Assembly: GCA_002390205.1 (NCBI GenBank)
Contig: DGOV01000039.1
Location: 1-13,098, forward strand
Length of the DNA: 13,098 nt
Direction of reading: 5' to 3'
Origin: Proteobacteria bacterium UBA4457
GTDB taxonomy: Bacteria > Pseudomonadota > Gammaproteobacteria > Ga0077536
A program made the position numbers and the translations under genes. Shown here piece after piece: positions 1-7,257 of this stretch; positions within the stretch are counted from its first letter, which is position 1, and each line of letters begins with the position of its first letter. The notes below the pieces were generated by a model, which made no database searches, was not told the origin of the DNA, and was given only the letters and a program-made list of their open reading frames with translations.

Positions 1-1
1 G

Positions 2-1540
2 GGGATTAACGATTGGGGAGGAGTGTCTCCACTTACGCCTGATCACGTGAATCCTGAGGCACCATGGCCGCATTTGAGCAAGCTAGTGGATGACACATAC
101 GCGGCAGGTAAATTTTTACATGAGCGGTTAACAATATACCCGTCGTACGTGCAAGAGTCTCACGAATGGGTTGACGAAAAGTTCCGGACTCCTTTGATTC
201 AGATGGTAGATGCAGAGGGATACCCTCGGACTGACGACTGGAGCCCCGGGGATTTGATTGAACCGCCCAAAGATATTATAGATGCCATCTCCGGCCAGGC
301 TAAGCATATCTCTAGTGATGTCTCGGAAATTCTTGAGCTTTCGCGCTCGGGGCAACTTCTCTCTGATTTGCAAATTGAGAGATTATTTAAAGCTAGAGGA
401 GATGACTTCTCGGCAGTGTGTCAAGCCGCAGATAGTTTGCGAAAGAAAGTCAACGGTGACGATGTATCTTTTGTTGTAAACAGAAACATCAATTATACGA
501 ACGTCTGCTATTTTAAATGCCAATTTTGCGCATTCTCGAAAGGTAAGTTGAGCGAAGATTTGCGTGGAAAACCGTATGACTTAGACCATTCGGAAATAGA
601 AAGACGTGTGCAGGAGGCTTGGGCAAGAGGCGCGACTGAAGTTTGTATGCAAGGTGGGATCCATCCGCAATATACTGGCGACACGTATGTTGAAATCCTA
701 AAGACCGTTAAAACGGCTGAGCCCCACATGCATATCCATGCATTTTCTCCACTAGAAGTCTGGCAAGGAGCTGCCACAATGGGTTTTGAGCTTGAGGAGT
801 ATCTTCTTACTCTTAAAAATGCGGGATTGGATACGTTACCGGGGACTGCTGGAGAGGTGTTGGATGACGAGGTGCGGGCAATCATCTGTCCTGACAAAAT
901 AAATACTGCAGAGTGGTTTGAGGTTATGAGAGCAGCCCATAAAGTTGGTTTTAAGACAACATCTACAATCATGTATGGCCATGTAGATAAACCCATACAT
1001 TGGGCTCGGCACGTCAGGAGATTAAGGGACGCCCAAATAGAGACAGGAGGTTTTACGGAATTTGTGCCGCTGCCTTTCGTACATATGGAGGCTCCGCTTT
1101 ACTTAAAAGGTAAAGCTCGTCAAGGCCCTACATTTCGGGAGTCGGTATTAATGCATGCGGTTTCTAGAATCGTGCTAGGAGAATATATCTCAAACATCCA
1201 AACCTCTTGGGTGAAGATGGGTCATACGGGTGTTGTGGCTTGCCTGAATGCTGGTGCAAACGATCTAGGTGGAACGCTTATGAATGAAAGTATTACTCGT
1301 GCTGCAGGTGCTTCATATGGGCAAGAGACATCACCAGAATTAATGATGGAAATGATCTCGACGGCAGGAAGAGAAGCTCGGCAACGAACAACAAGTTATG
1401 GAGAAGTACCTAACGAAAGAATTAAAGCTGGACTGAATGCTGAAATATTGACTGATATTGTCAATACTCCAGCGCCTAAGTATGAGCGGTCTGCTAGAAG
1501 AGTTTTAAAGCGCTCGGCTATTGTACTGGATAACACATGA
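2..1540 (+). CDS. fbiC: Bifunctional FO synthase FbiC (CofG-CofH fusion), 5' end outside window
   Basis: FbiC makes 7,8-didemethyl-8-hydroxy-5-deazariboflavin (FO), the chromophore of F420, from tyrosine and 5-amino-6-ribitylaminouracil, using two radical-SAM modules. The open frame already runs from base 2. Its first codons read INDWGGVSPLTPDHVNPE, the conserved C-terminal signature of the CofG module, so the GTG at 23 is an internal valine and the true start lies upstream. A linker of roughly 120 residues follows. The CofH module then carries the radical-SAM cluster ligands CYFKCQFC (Cys codons at 506, 518 and 527), preceded by VVNRNINYTN and followed by TEVCMQGGI, MYGHVD, GGFTEFVPLPFVH and GGANDLGGTLMNE, all hallmarks of FbiC/CofH. 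About 512 residues are visible of a protein usually near 850. The stop overlaps the start of the next gene (ATGA), implying coupled translation. Family assignment is very secure; that the missing part is an intact CofG is inferred. Confidence 0.95.
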   Translation, partial: GINDWGGVSPLTPDHVNPEAPWPHLSKLVDDTYAAGKFLHERLTIYPSYVQESHEWVDEKFRTPLIQMVDAEGYPRTDDWSPGDLIEPPKDIIDAISGQAKHISSDVSEILELSRSGQLLSDLQIERLFKARGDDFSAVCQAADSLRKKVNGDDVSFVVNRNINYTNVCYFKCQFCAFSKGKLSEDLRGKPYDLDHSEIERRVQEAWARGATEVCMQGGIHPQYTGDTYVEILKTVKTAEPHMHIHAFSPLEVWQGAATMGFELEEYLLTLKNAGLDTLPGTAGEVLDDEVRAIICPDKINTAEWFEVMRAAHKVGFKTTSTIMYGHVDKPIHWARHVRRLRDAQIETGGFTEFVPLPFVHMEAPLYLKGKARQGPTFRESVLMHAVSRIVLGEYISNIQTSWVKMGHTGVVACLNAGANDLGGTLMNESITRAAGASYGQETSPELMMEMISTAGREARQRTTSYGEVPNERIKAGLNAEILTDIVNTPAPKYERSARRVLKRSAIVLDNT

Positions 1541-2766
1541 GAGCAAAAACAATGCCCAAACACATATTAAACGGATACCGCGTGCTCGATATGACACATG
1601 TATTAGCGGGTCCTAGTGCCACGAGGCTAATGGCTGAAATGGGCGCAGAAGTGCTTAAAGTCGAGTTTCCTACTGCTGGGGATATCACACGAGCGCTCCC
1701 TGCTATCAAAGGAGGTCGTAGCGCATATTTTGCGCAACAAAATAGAGGAAAAAAAAGTGTCTGCCTGGATCTAAAGGTCGATTCTGCAAAGGAAGTTCTT
1801 CGTGACTTGATAAAAATATCTGATGTCTTCATCGAGAATTTTGCTCCCGGGGTAATATCGCGACTTGGGTTTTCGTGGGAAGAGGTACGTGAGCTAAATC
1901 CTGAAATCATCATGTGTTCTATTTCAGCATTCGGTCAAGAAGGAGAACTTTCCGCGCTGCCTGGCTTCGACTACATTGCCCAAGCCTATAGTGGAATTAT
2001 GGGGATGATTGGAGAGGCCGGCGGACCGCCGTCTTTTCCTATGGCGGGGATTGGGGATGTGATGACTGGTGCTCACGCGGCCTGCGCTATCGGATTTGCG
2101 CTTCTGCATCGAGAACGTGGCGGGCATGGCCAATATCTTGATATTTCATTGCTTGATTCCTATATGCACTGCCATGAGATGAATATCCAAGCTTACAGCG
2201 TTTCGAATGGTGAAATAGAGCCAACTCGTTCAGGGCATCATCATTATGCTGTCTGTCCGCTAGGTCTTTTTAAAGGTAAAACGCATTACATTTGTATTAT
2301 TGCCCTACAGAACCAGTGGCCAGGAGTTTGTCGAGCGATAGGCAGGCCTGATTTGATCACGGATAGTGTTTATGAAACGAACGAGAAACGACTAGAAAAA
2401 TCTGAAGAAGTTATCGCAATTATTCAAGACTGGCTTGACCTTCAAGAATCGGATGAAAAGATTTTGGCTTTGCTAGAGGCAGAGAGAGTCCCTTGCGCTC
2501 CTGTCTTAAGTATTTCAGAAGTGGTCAACACAAAGCATATCTTGGATAGAGGGGTGGTTCGACCCATACAAGACCCGAAACTGGGTGAGGTCCTTGTGCC
2601 GGGGATGCCTTTGCGATTTTCTGAATTTGAACATAACCAACCACTGGACACTTCTTTTCTCGGGGAAGACAACAAGTATGTGTTAGAAGGCATGCTTGGG
2701 TATGAACCCCAAAGAATTAAGAAGCTCATAGAAGAAGGGGTTTTATTCGAGAACCCTGAGACTTGA
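1537..2766 (+). CDS. Family III CoA-transferase (CaiB/BaiF type)
   Basis: Formyl-CoA/carnitine-type CoA-transferases move CoA from a donor thioester to a carboxylic acid through an aspartyl-CoA intermediate, in the cytoplasm. The 409-residue length is typical. Seen in the protein: LDMTHVLAGPSATRLMAEMG with GAEVLKVE near residues 18-43, NRGKKSVCLDL near 69-79, IENFAPGV near 99-106, and GIGDVMTGAHAA, whose Asp174 matches the catalytic Asp169 of formyl-CoA transferase. The GGHGQYLDISLLDSY segment near 195-209 is also standard. Translation can start at ATG 1537, overlapping the fbiC stop, or at ATG 1552, which fits the conserved family N-terminus (MPKHILNGYRVLD) better; neither has a clear Shine-Dalgarno sequence, consistent with coupling to fbiC. 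The substrate is unknown. Its place directly behind fbiC, near a crotonase gene, suggests activation of an acid for an F420-linked pathway, which is inference. Confidence 0.93.
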   Translation: MRAKTMPKHILNGYRVLDMTHVLAGPSATRLMAEMGAEVLKVEFPTAGDITRALPAIKGGRSAYFAQQNRGKKSVCLDLKVDSAKEVLRDLIKISDVFIENFAPGVISRLGFSWEEVRELNPEIIMCSISAFGQEGELSALPGFDYIAQAYSGIMGMIGEAGGPPSFPMAGIGDVMTGAHAACAIGFALLHRERGGHGQYLDISLLDSYMHCHEMNIQAYSVSNGEIEPTRSGHHHYAVCPLGLFKGKTHYICIIALQNQWPGVCRAIGRPDLITDSVYETNEKRLEKSEEVIAIIQDWLDLQESDEKILALLEAERVPCAPVLSISEVVNTKHILDRGVVRPIQDPKLGEVLVPGMPLRFSEFEHNQPLDTSFLGEDNKYVLEGMLGYEPQRIKKLIEEGVLFENPET

Positions 2767-2786
2767 GAGCTACGTATTTGAGGCTA

Positions 2787-4340
2787 TTAATTTTCAGGTG
2801 ATACTAGTTGTTTTTCTAGGGTTTTAGACAACAAAAAAAGAATAACTGAAGCGATTAAAGCCACTATGCATAAGGTTGTAAAGATACTTTCCAGTGCTAA
2901 GGTTTCATAGAGTCCTGAGACTCTTCCTGCGATATAAGAGCCAACTGCACTCGCAAGGAACCAAATGCCCATAGTTAAACTAGCTATTTTTTGCGGAGCA
3001 AGCTTACTCATGGCGCTCAGTCCGACGGGACTCAGGCACATTTCGCCCATTGAATGAAGTAGATACATACATGCCAACCAAGAAGGGCTGACCAGTACCC
3101 CATTACTTGCGTTATAGGCAGCACCGACCATGACAGACCAACCTAAAGCCATGAATAAAAGGCCTAACGCAAACTTCGCAGTGGTGGACGGCTGAGAACT
3201 ACCAAGTCGTAGCCAGAGCCAAGCAAACCCGGGACCTAGAAACAGTATGATATAAATCGGGTTAAGTGATTGCATCCAGCTAGCAGGGAAAGAAAATCCC
3301 ATGATCTCTCGGCTAGTGTTCCTCTCTGCGAAAAGAGTAAGAGTTGATCCGCCTTGCTCGTAAAGTGACCAAAAAATAGTTGCCGCTACAAAAAGCACAA
3401 GAATTTTCAAAATCCGAACGCGATCAGCTGAGTGACGCCAATTAGAGGAAATTAGCCAAAAGAAGAAAGAAAAAGTGATTGCAAAAAGACCTATTCCGAA
3501 AATATTTCCTATTTGGGTCAAAGAAATAGTTTTTAAGGAAGGTAACAACACAGAAATAGTTAGACAAAAGAATCCTGTCAACCACAATAATTTCTGAATA
3601 TTATTCCTAGTGAATTTTACCGCTGTGACAGGGACGAGTAAGCCAATTTCTCCCAAATTCTTTGACCCTCTTATATAGGAAAGTAGGCCGATTGCCATGC
3701 CAATTGCAGCAGCTCCGAAACCGAAGTGCCAAGCGTAAGTCGGATCTACATCAATTTTCTGCAGCAGCACACGAAAGTAGGGAGCCTGACTTAACCAACC
3801 GCAGACCAAGGGCGATGCAAATGCTCCCAAATTTATTCCCATATAGTAAATTGAATAACCCGCATCTCTTCTTTGATCTTCTTGCCCATAGAGCTGTCCT
3901 ACCATCGAGCTGATACTAGGTTTGAGAAGTCCGGTGCCAACTATTAACGCAAACAACCCACTTAGAAAATATGGCATTCCAGGTATAGCTAATAAGATGT
4001 GGCCGAGCATAATAATAATGCCGCCTATCAAGGTAGCATTACGTTGTCCAACAAGCCGATCGGCGCACCATCCTCCAGGTAAACAAGCCAAATACACCAT
4101 CGACGTATAGATGCCATAAATAGCCCCAGCATCAGACACGCTCAAGCCGAGACCACCGTTGTTAACCGTCGTGACCATGAAAAGAATTAGAATTGCTCGC
4201 ATCCCATAGTAAGAAAACCGTTCCCACATTTCCGTAAAGAATAAAGTCTTTAGACCGATTGGATGGTTTAAGAAGCTGTGCTTATTGATTGTAGTTCCCT
4301 CCAATGGAGTGTTCGGAAAGTGAGTTGATGTTCTAATCAC
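2787..4340 (-). CDS. POT/PTR2-family proton-coupled oligopeptide (or related solute) transporter
   Basis: POT proteins are inner-membrane MFS symporters that usually import di- and tripeptides with protons. The 517-residue chain is hydrophobic throughout and consistent with 12-14 helices. The family signature ExxERFxYYG is present as E37-MW-ERFSYYG46 in the first helix, and the second signature appears as YSIYYMGINLGAFASPLVCGW. A late GEMCLSPVGLSAMSKLAP segment is also typical. The GTG start at 4340 overlaps the upstream permease gene by 8 bp, so it is probably translated by coupling. The start is uncertain: the only strong ribosome-binding-like sequence (GGAGGG, minus strand, 4302-4297) lies inside the reading frame, 8 bases before an ATC codon (codon 18), with no canonical in-frame start at the right distance. 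It is the last gene of the minus-strand operon. Some POT members carry non-peptide substrates, so the cargo is open. Confidence 0.92.
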   Translation of the reverse strand: MIRTSTHFPNTPLEGTTINKHSFLNHPIGLKTLFFTEMWERFSYYGMRAILILFMVTTVNNGGLGLSVSDAGAIYGIYTSMVYLACLPGGWCADRLVGQRNATLIGGIIIMLGHILLAIPGMPYFLSGLFALIVGTGLLKPSISSMVGQLYGQEDQRRDAGYSIYYMGINLGAFASPLVCGWLSQAPYFRVLLQKIDVDPTYAWHFGFGAAAIGMAIGLLSYIRGSKNLGEIGLLVPVTAVKFTRNNIQKLLWLTGFFCLTISVLLPSLKTISLTQIGNIFGIGLFAITFSFFFWLISSNWRHSADRVRILKILVLFVAATIFWSLYEQGGSTLTLFAERNTSREIMGFSFPASWMQSLNPIYIILFLGPGFAWLWLRLGSSQPSTTAKFALGLLFMALGWSVMVGAAYNASNGVLVSPSWLACMYLLHSMGEMCLSPVGLSAMSKLAPQKIASLTMGIWFLASAVGSYIAGRVSGLYETLALESIFTTLCIVALIASVILFLLSKTLEKQLVSPEN

Positions 4341-5238
4341 TCTCAGAAAGCCTATGCAGGCGGTTCGCTCGAATGTGTATAAAGCTGGAAACGGTTAAAC
4401 ATCCTAGAGCTGACAATATCATAACTATGCCTAACCAATCATCTGGAGACACCGATTCACCTAAGTGCCAAGCAGATGAAAGGATGGCGATAATTGGCAC
4501 CAGTAAAGTCATCATACTAGTTGTTCCCGCTGTCAGTTTGTCAAGTAGATAGACCCACAACAACCAGCCCAAACCTGTTGAGACGATACCTGTTGCGAAA
4601 AGAGCCGTTATAAAGCGTGGGGTATATGCAGGAGTAGGCTCCCCCAATGCCCAGGCTATAAATAAGAGGCATAAAGAGCCAAAACCCATTTGCCATGCCG
4701 TAAGTGATAGCAAATCGATAGGTTCTCTAGCAAACATTTTCTTGATCAGGATAGATGCAATAGCCCAACTGAAAGCCCCACAGATGGCACTAATGCATCC
4801 ATATAATTGTCCATCTATTGACCAAGGTTTTAAGACGAACATTAACCCAGGAAATGCTAAAATAATCGCGACCCACTGAAAAGGTTTGATGCGTTCTTTC
4901 AAAATAGGCCAGGCAAGTAGCAATGTCCAGAAAGGATAAGTGAACATTAATATAGCTGCACGGCTAGCTTCGGCATTGACTAAAGACAATTGTGAGAACC
5001 CAACACACCCGACAGTATTAAAAATACCCAGCAAGAGAATTTCTTTATAACGATGTAGCTCGAGTGGACGCTTCATCAGTATGACAAAAAGCATAAGAAA
5101 AATAGAGCCGATAAGTGTTCGTTGGCCCGCAAAAGAAAAAGGGCCCGAGTCTAAAAGTCCTATTTTCATGAATACCCAGGAGTATCCCCAAAAAAGAGAT
5201 AGTAAAATAAATGCTATCGCCACAGGTCGAGTTTTCAA
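4333..5238 (-). CDS. EamA/DMT-family permease (RhaT/RarD-like)
   Basis: A 301-residue integral membrane protein of the drug/metabolite transporter superfamily, with two EamA repeats of five helices each. The first repeat begins PVAIAFILLSLFWGYSWVFM, with the characteristic WG near the first helix, followed by AGQRTLIGSIFLML; the second starts near YGCISAICGAFSWAIASILIKK. A short basic C-terminal tail (RANRLHRLSESD) follows the last helix. Members generally export small metabolites or toxic compounds; the cargo here is unknown. The start is TTG at 5238, supported by a GGAG seven bases upstream and by the conserved N-terminal helix; an ATG at 5251 belongs to another frame. It follows the crotonase gene by 51 bp and overlaps the POT gene by 8 bp, so it is probably co-transcribed with both. 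Confidence 0.88.
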   Translation of the reverse strand: MKTRPVAIAFILLSLFWGYSWVFMKIGLLDSGPFSFAGQRTLIGSIFLMLFVILMKRPLELHRYKEILLLGIFNTVGCVGFSQLSLVNAEASRAAILMFTYPFWTLLLAWPILKERIKPFQWVAIILAFPGLMFVLKPWSIDGQLYGCISAICGAFSWAIASILIKKMFAREPIDLLSLTAWQMGFGSLCLLFIAWALGEPTPAYTPRFITALFATGIVSTGLGWLLWVYLLDKLTAGTTSMMTLLVPIIAILSSAWHLGESVSPDDWLGIVMILSALGCLTVSSFIHIRANRLHRLSESD

Positions 5239-5289
5239 CAGAGGACTCCAAGATGTGATGAGGCCATTTAAACAGTGATAGTGCGCCTG

Positions 5290-6081
5290 TTAATTGCCTG
5301 TAAAAGTGGGGGTGCTTTTATCCAAATAAGCTTTCCGAGCGATTTTTTGATCGTCAGTGGCCATAGTTAGTAGATGTTGATCGGCATCAGAATGCATTAA
5401 AGCCTGATCTAGCGCACCGCTAATTTTGTTGATGCTACGTTTGATCATTTGCGCAGCAATAGGCGACTTGTCAACATATCTCATAGCAAAACTTTTGGCC
5501 GCGGTTATCAGCTCATCGGGAGGTACGATATCTTCAATGATGCCCCATTCGGCTAATTTTTTGTCATAAACCCTTTCACCACCAATGACTAGTCTTTTGG
5601 CCTTAGACGTTCCGACTAAGCGTATAGTGAGAGGCAGGCTTTGCCACATGAGGTTAAGGCCGAGATCGATCTCTGGGTATTGTATGAAACATCCTGAAGC
5701 ACCTATCCTAAAGTCCATAGCCGTTGCTAAACAAGCGCCTCCACCAATGGCGCCACCATTCCATGCTCCGATAGTAATCTGATCAATTGCTAAAATAGCA
5801 TTTAGCGCTCGCTCACCCATCCGAATACGACGTCGTTTCATCAGAAGCCCAGTGTCGTCGTCTTCTCCCATTTCTTGAATATCCGCTCCGGATGAGAAAT
5901 GGTTCCCTTCACCACTAAAAATAACGACCCTAGTCTCCTCATCATCTCTGAAAGACAAAGCACAAGCTTCAATTTCTGAAAGATGTTCTTTATTTAAGGC
6001 ATTGGCAGTTTCGGGTCGATTGAGCATAACGACAGTAACGTATTTATCACGTAGAATTTTGAGATATTTATATGCCACCAC
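5290..6081 (-). CDS. Enoyl-CoA hydratase/isomerase (crotonase) family protein, first catalytic Glu absent
   Basis: A 263-residue crotonase-fold protein acting on acyl-CoA thioesters. Seen: LNRPETANALN near residues 20-30, the first oxyanion-hole strand FSSGADIQEM (62-71), and the second oxyanion-hole region GGAIGGGACLATAMDFRIG (109-127). Aligned with rat mitochondrial hydratase, Glu164 is kept (Glu137 in PEIDLG) but Glu144 is replaced by Cys117 in GGGACLA. A one-glutamate crotonase is more likely an isomerase, hydrolase or other variant than a classical syn-hydratase, so no specific reaction is assigned. Two adjacent GTG codons (6081 and 6078) can serve as start behind an AAAGGAA ribosome-binding site. 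The gene lies 20 bp downstream of the LLM oxidoreductase, in the same operon, pointing to shared metabolism of a CoA-bound substrate (inference). Confidence 0.9.
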   Translation of the reverse strand: MVAYKYLKILRDKYVTVVMLNRPETANALNKEHLSEIEACALSFRDDEETRVVIFSGEGNHFSSGADIQEMGEDDDTGLLMKRRRIRMGERALNAILAIDQITIGAWNGGAIGGGACLATAMDFRIGASGCFIQYPEIDLGLNLMWQSLPLTIRLVGTSKAKRLVIGGERVYDKKLAEWGIIEDIVPPDELITAAKSFAMRYVDKSPIAAQMIKRSINKISGALDQALMHSDADQHLLTMATDDQKIARKAYLDKSTPTFTGN

Positions 6082-6101
6082 TAGATTCCTTTCGCATAGA
6101 T

Positions 6102-6986
6102 TTAGAAAATATCATCAGCAAGTTGGGAAAGCTCCTCGAGAATTGATTTTGCGTCTTTGGCCTGAAGCCATAACACTATCCCGTTCGCGCTTGACTCGGC
6201 TGCATTATCTAAATCGGCTCTAGTTCTGAAGAGCCCGTCGGGTGCGAACAAAGTAATGTCCAGCGATTTGGGATCTCGCCCAAACTCAGCTGCATAGCTG
6301 TTTAGTTCAGCTCTACCGTCAACTATTTCTTGGGGATCGGCACAGAAAGGAAGCCATCCATCGCCCCACTGAGCTACCCTTTTAAACACGAGAGGTGTAC
6401 CTATGCTACCAAGCAATATTGGTGGGTGCGGATGTCTGGCAGGTTTTGGCTTACATATCAAACGCGGAAAATCATAGTACTTCCCGTGGTGTTCAACATA
6501 TTCTCCTGTCCAAAGCGCTTTCATTACGGCAATGTTTTCTTTAGTTTGAGTCCAGCGGTGCTCAAAATCTCCACCCAGAACTTCGCACTCGGGCTTGTTC
6601 CAACCTGCACCTATTCCTAGTAAAAATCGTCCACCTGAATAGTGATCAAGGCTAGCCATCTCTTTTGCGGTAGTGATGGGGTTTCTCTCAGGCAGCAGTG
6701 TGATTCCGGTTCCTAGTTCTATTGTGGAAGTGGTTGCAGACGCTCGACTAAGTGCAATTAGAGGATCAGGCATTTTAAATAGGTATTCTGGGGTTGAACC
6801 ACCTGGCTCTTTACCTGGGTAATCATCCGCTGAACCCTCAGGTATCACAGTATGTTCAGGCGCCCAATACGATGAAAAGCCTAAATCTTCTGCATGCTTA
6901 GCTACGACTGCGGGGTCACCATTCTCCATATCAGTTAAGACTTGGAAGACGCCTACCTTCATTCCTTTGTATAGTTTGTTGTTCAT
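6102..6986 (-). CDS. LLM-class F420-dependent oxidoreductase (TIGR03619 / Rv2161c-like)
   Basis: A 294-residue TIM-barrel protein of the bacterial luciferase-like superfamily, of the subgroup usually annotated as F420-dependent. Seen: YWAPEHTVIPEG at residues 40-51 (the EH..IP motif of this subgroup), LGTGITLLPERNP near 91-103, SGGRFLLGIGAGW at 117-129, the E.HGKYYDFP element near 165-174, and HPPILLGS at 187-194. These build the cofactor cleft; the substrate is not predictable. The ATG at 6986 has a strong AGGGGGA five to six bases upstream. It is the first gene of the leftward operon with the crotonase and two permeases, and faces the divergent LLM pair across a 271-bp control region. FMN as cofactor instead of F420 cannot be excluded, but fbiC nearby favours F420. 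Confidence 0.9.
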   Translation of the reverse strand: MNNKLYKGMKVGVFQVLTDMENGDPAVVAKHAEDLGFSSYWAPEHTVIPEGSADDYPGKEPGGSTPEYLFKMPDPLIALSRASATTSTIELGTGITLLPERNPITTAKEMASLDHYSGGRFLLGIGAGWNKPECEVLGGDFEHRWTQTKENIAVMKALWTGEYVEHHGKYYDFPRLICKPKPARHPHPPILLGSIGTPLVFKRVAQWGDGWLPFCADPQEIVDGRAELNSYAAEFGRDPKSLDITLFAPDGLFRTRADLDNAAESSANGIVLWLQAKDAKSILEELSQLADDIF

Positions 6987-7025
6987 GATTTCCCCCTATT
7001 GTAAAAGACAATTGAAAAGGATCAG

Positions 7026-7054
7026 TTGACAGACGAATCGCGAAGTCCAACAAT
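7026..7054 (+). promoter_or_regulatory. Candidate sigma-70 promoter (TTGACA-17-AACAAT) for the rightward LLM pair
   Basis: A perfect TTGACA at 7026-7031 is followed after 17 bases by AACAAT (4 of 6 consensus) at 7049-7054. If used, it would give a leader of nearly 200 bases before the ATG at 7258, and this leader would contain the inverted repeats at 7181-7237. A closer -10-like TATAGT at 7219-7224 is an alternative without a well-placed -35. Weak evidence. Confidence 0.28.
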
Positions 7055-7074
7055 ATTTCCTCGGATAGTTCTAA

Positions 7075-7080
7075 ATTATA
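7075..7080 (-). promoter_or_regulatory. Candidate -10 element for the leftward LLM-crotonase-permease operon
   Basis: On the minus strand bases 7080-7075 read TATAAT, a perfect sigma-70 -10 hexamer, about 88 bases upstream of the LLM start at 6986. No convincing -35 hexamer lies 16-18 bases further upstream and there is no exact extended -10, so this rests on one hexamer in AT-rich sequence. Confidence 0.3.
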
Positions 7081-7180
7081 GACACAAGATAGTCACTCGT
7101 CGCTAGATATTTTTACGTGCCTATTTCTACGTCAAGTCTGGAGATATCAATTTAGCCATGGTGTTTTTATAAAAGTACTG

Positions 7181-7237
7181 GAACTCGTTGATTTGAGGTC
7201 GCGAGCAGTACACTATCATATAGTCTGTAACGAGTTC
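7181..7237. repeat. Nested inverted repeats in the divergent control region
   Basis: GAACTCGTT at 7181-7189 and AACGAGTTC at 7229-7237 form a perfect 9-bp inverted repeat with 39 bases between the arms. Inside lies a second dyad, ACTAT-CAT-ATAGT (7212-7224), which overlaps a -10-like TATAGT. The outer right arm ends 8 bases before the ribosome-binding site (AAAGGGGA, 7245-7252) of the LLM gene at 7258. The arms could be paired operators for a dimeric regulator, or the stem of a leader-RNA structure next to the ribosome-binding site. No regulator gene is present in the window. Confidence 0.6.
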
Positions 7238-7257
7238 GAAGAAAAAAGGGGATTGCT

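Noticed and set aside
23..25. GTG at 23 as the start of a stand-alone CofH gene
   Set aside because: The same frame is open to base 2 and encodes conserved CofG-end residues immediately before it; the GTG is a valine inside GGVSPLTP.
508..996. Long minus-strand open frame opposite fbiC
   Set aside because: It is antisense to strongly conserved CofH sequence and resembles no protein family.
2764..2800. A terminator between the CoA-transferase and POT genes
   Set aside because: The 20-bp convergent gap and its flanks show no convincing stem; the two genes seem to run into each other's 3' ends.
5045..5251. Minus-strand frame starting at ATG 5251
   Set aside because: It is a shadow of the EamA gene in another frame; the TTG at 5238 with GGAG upstream encodes the conserved permease N-terminus.
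7230..7240. GTTCGAA as a tRNA T-loop
   Set aside because: No acceptor stem, D-arm or anticodon arm fits; the sequence is one arm of the inverted repeat just before the LLM gene.
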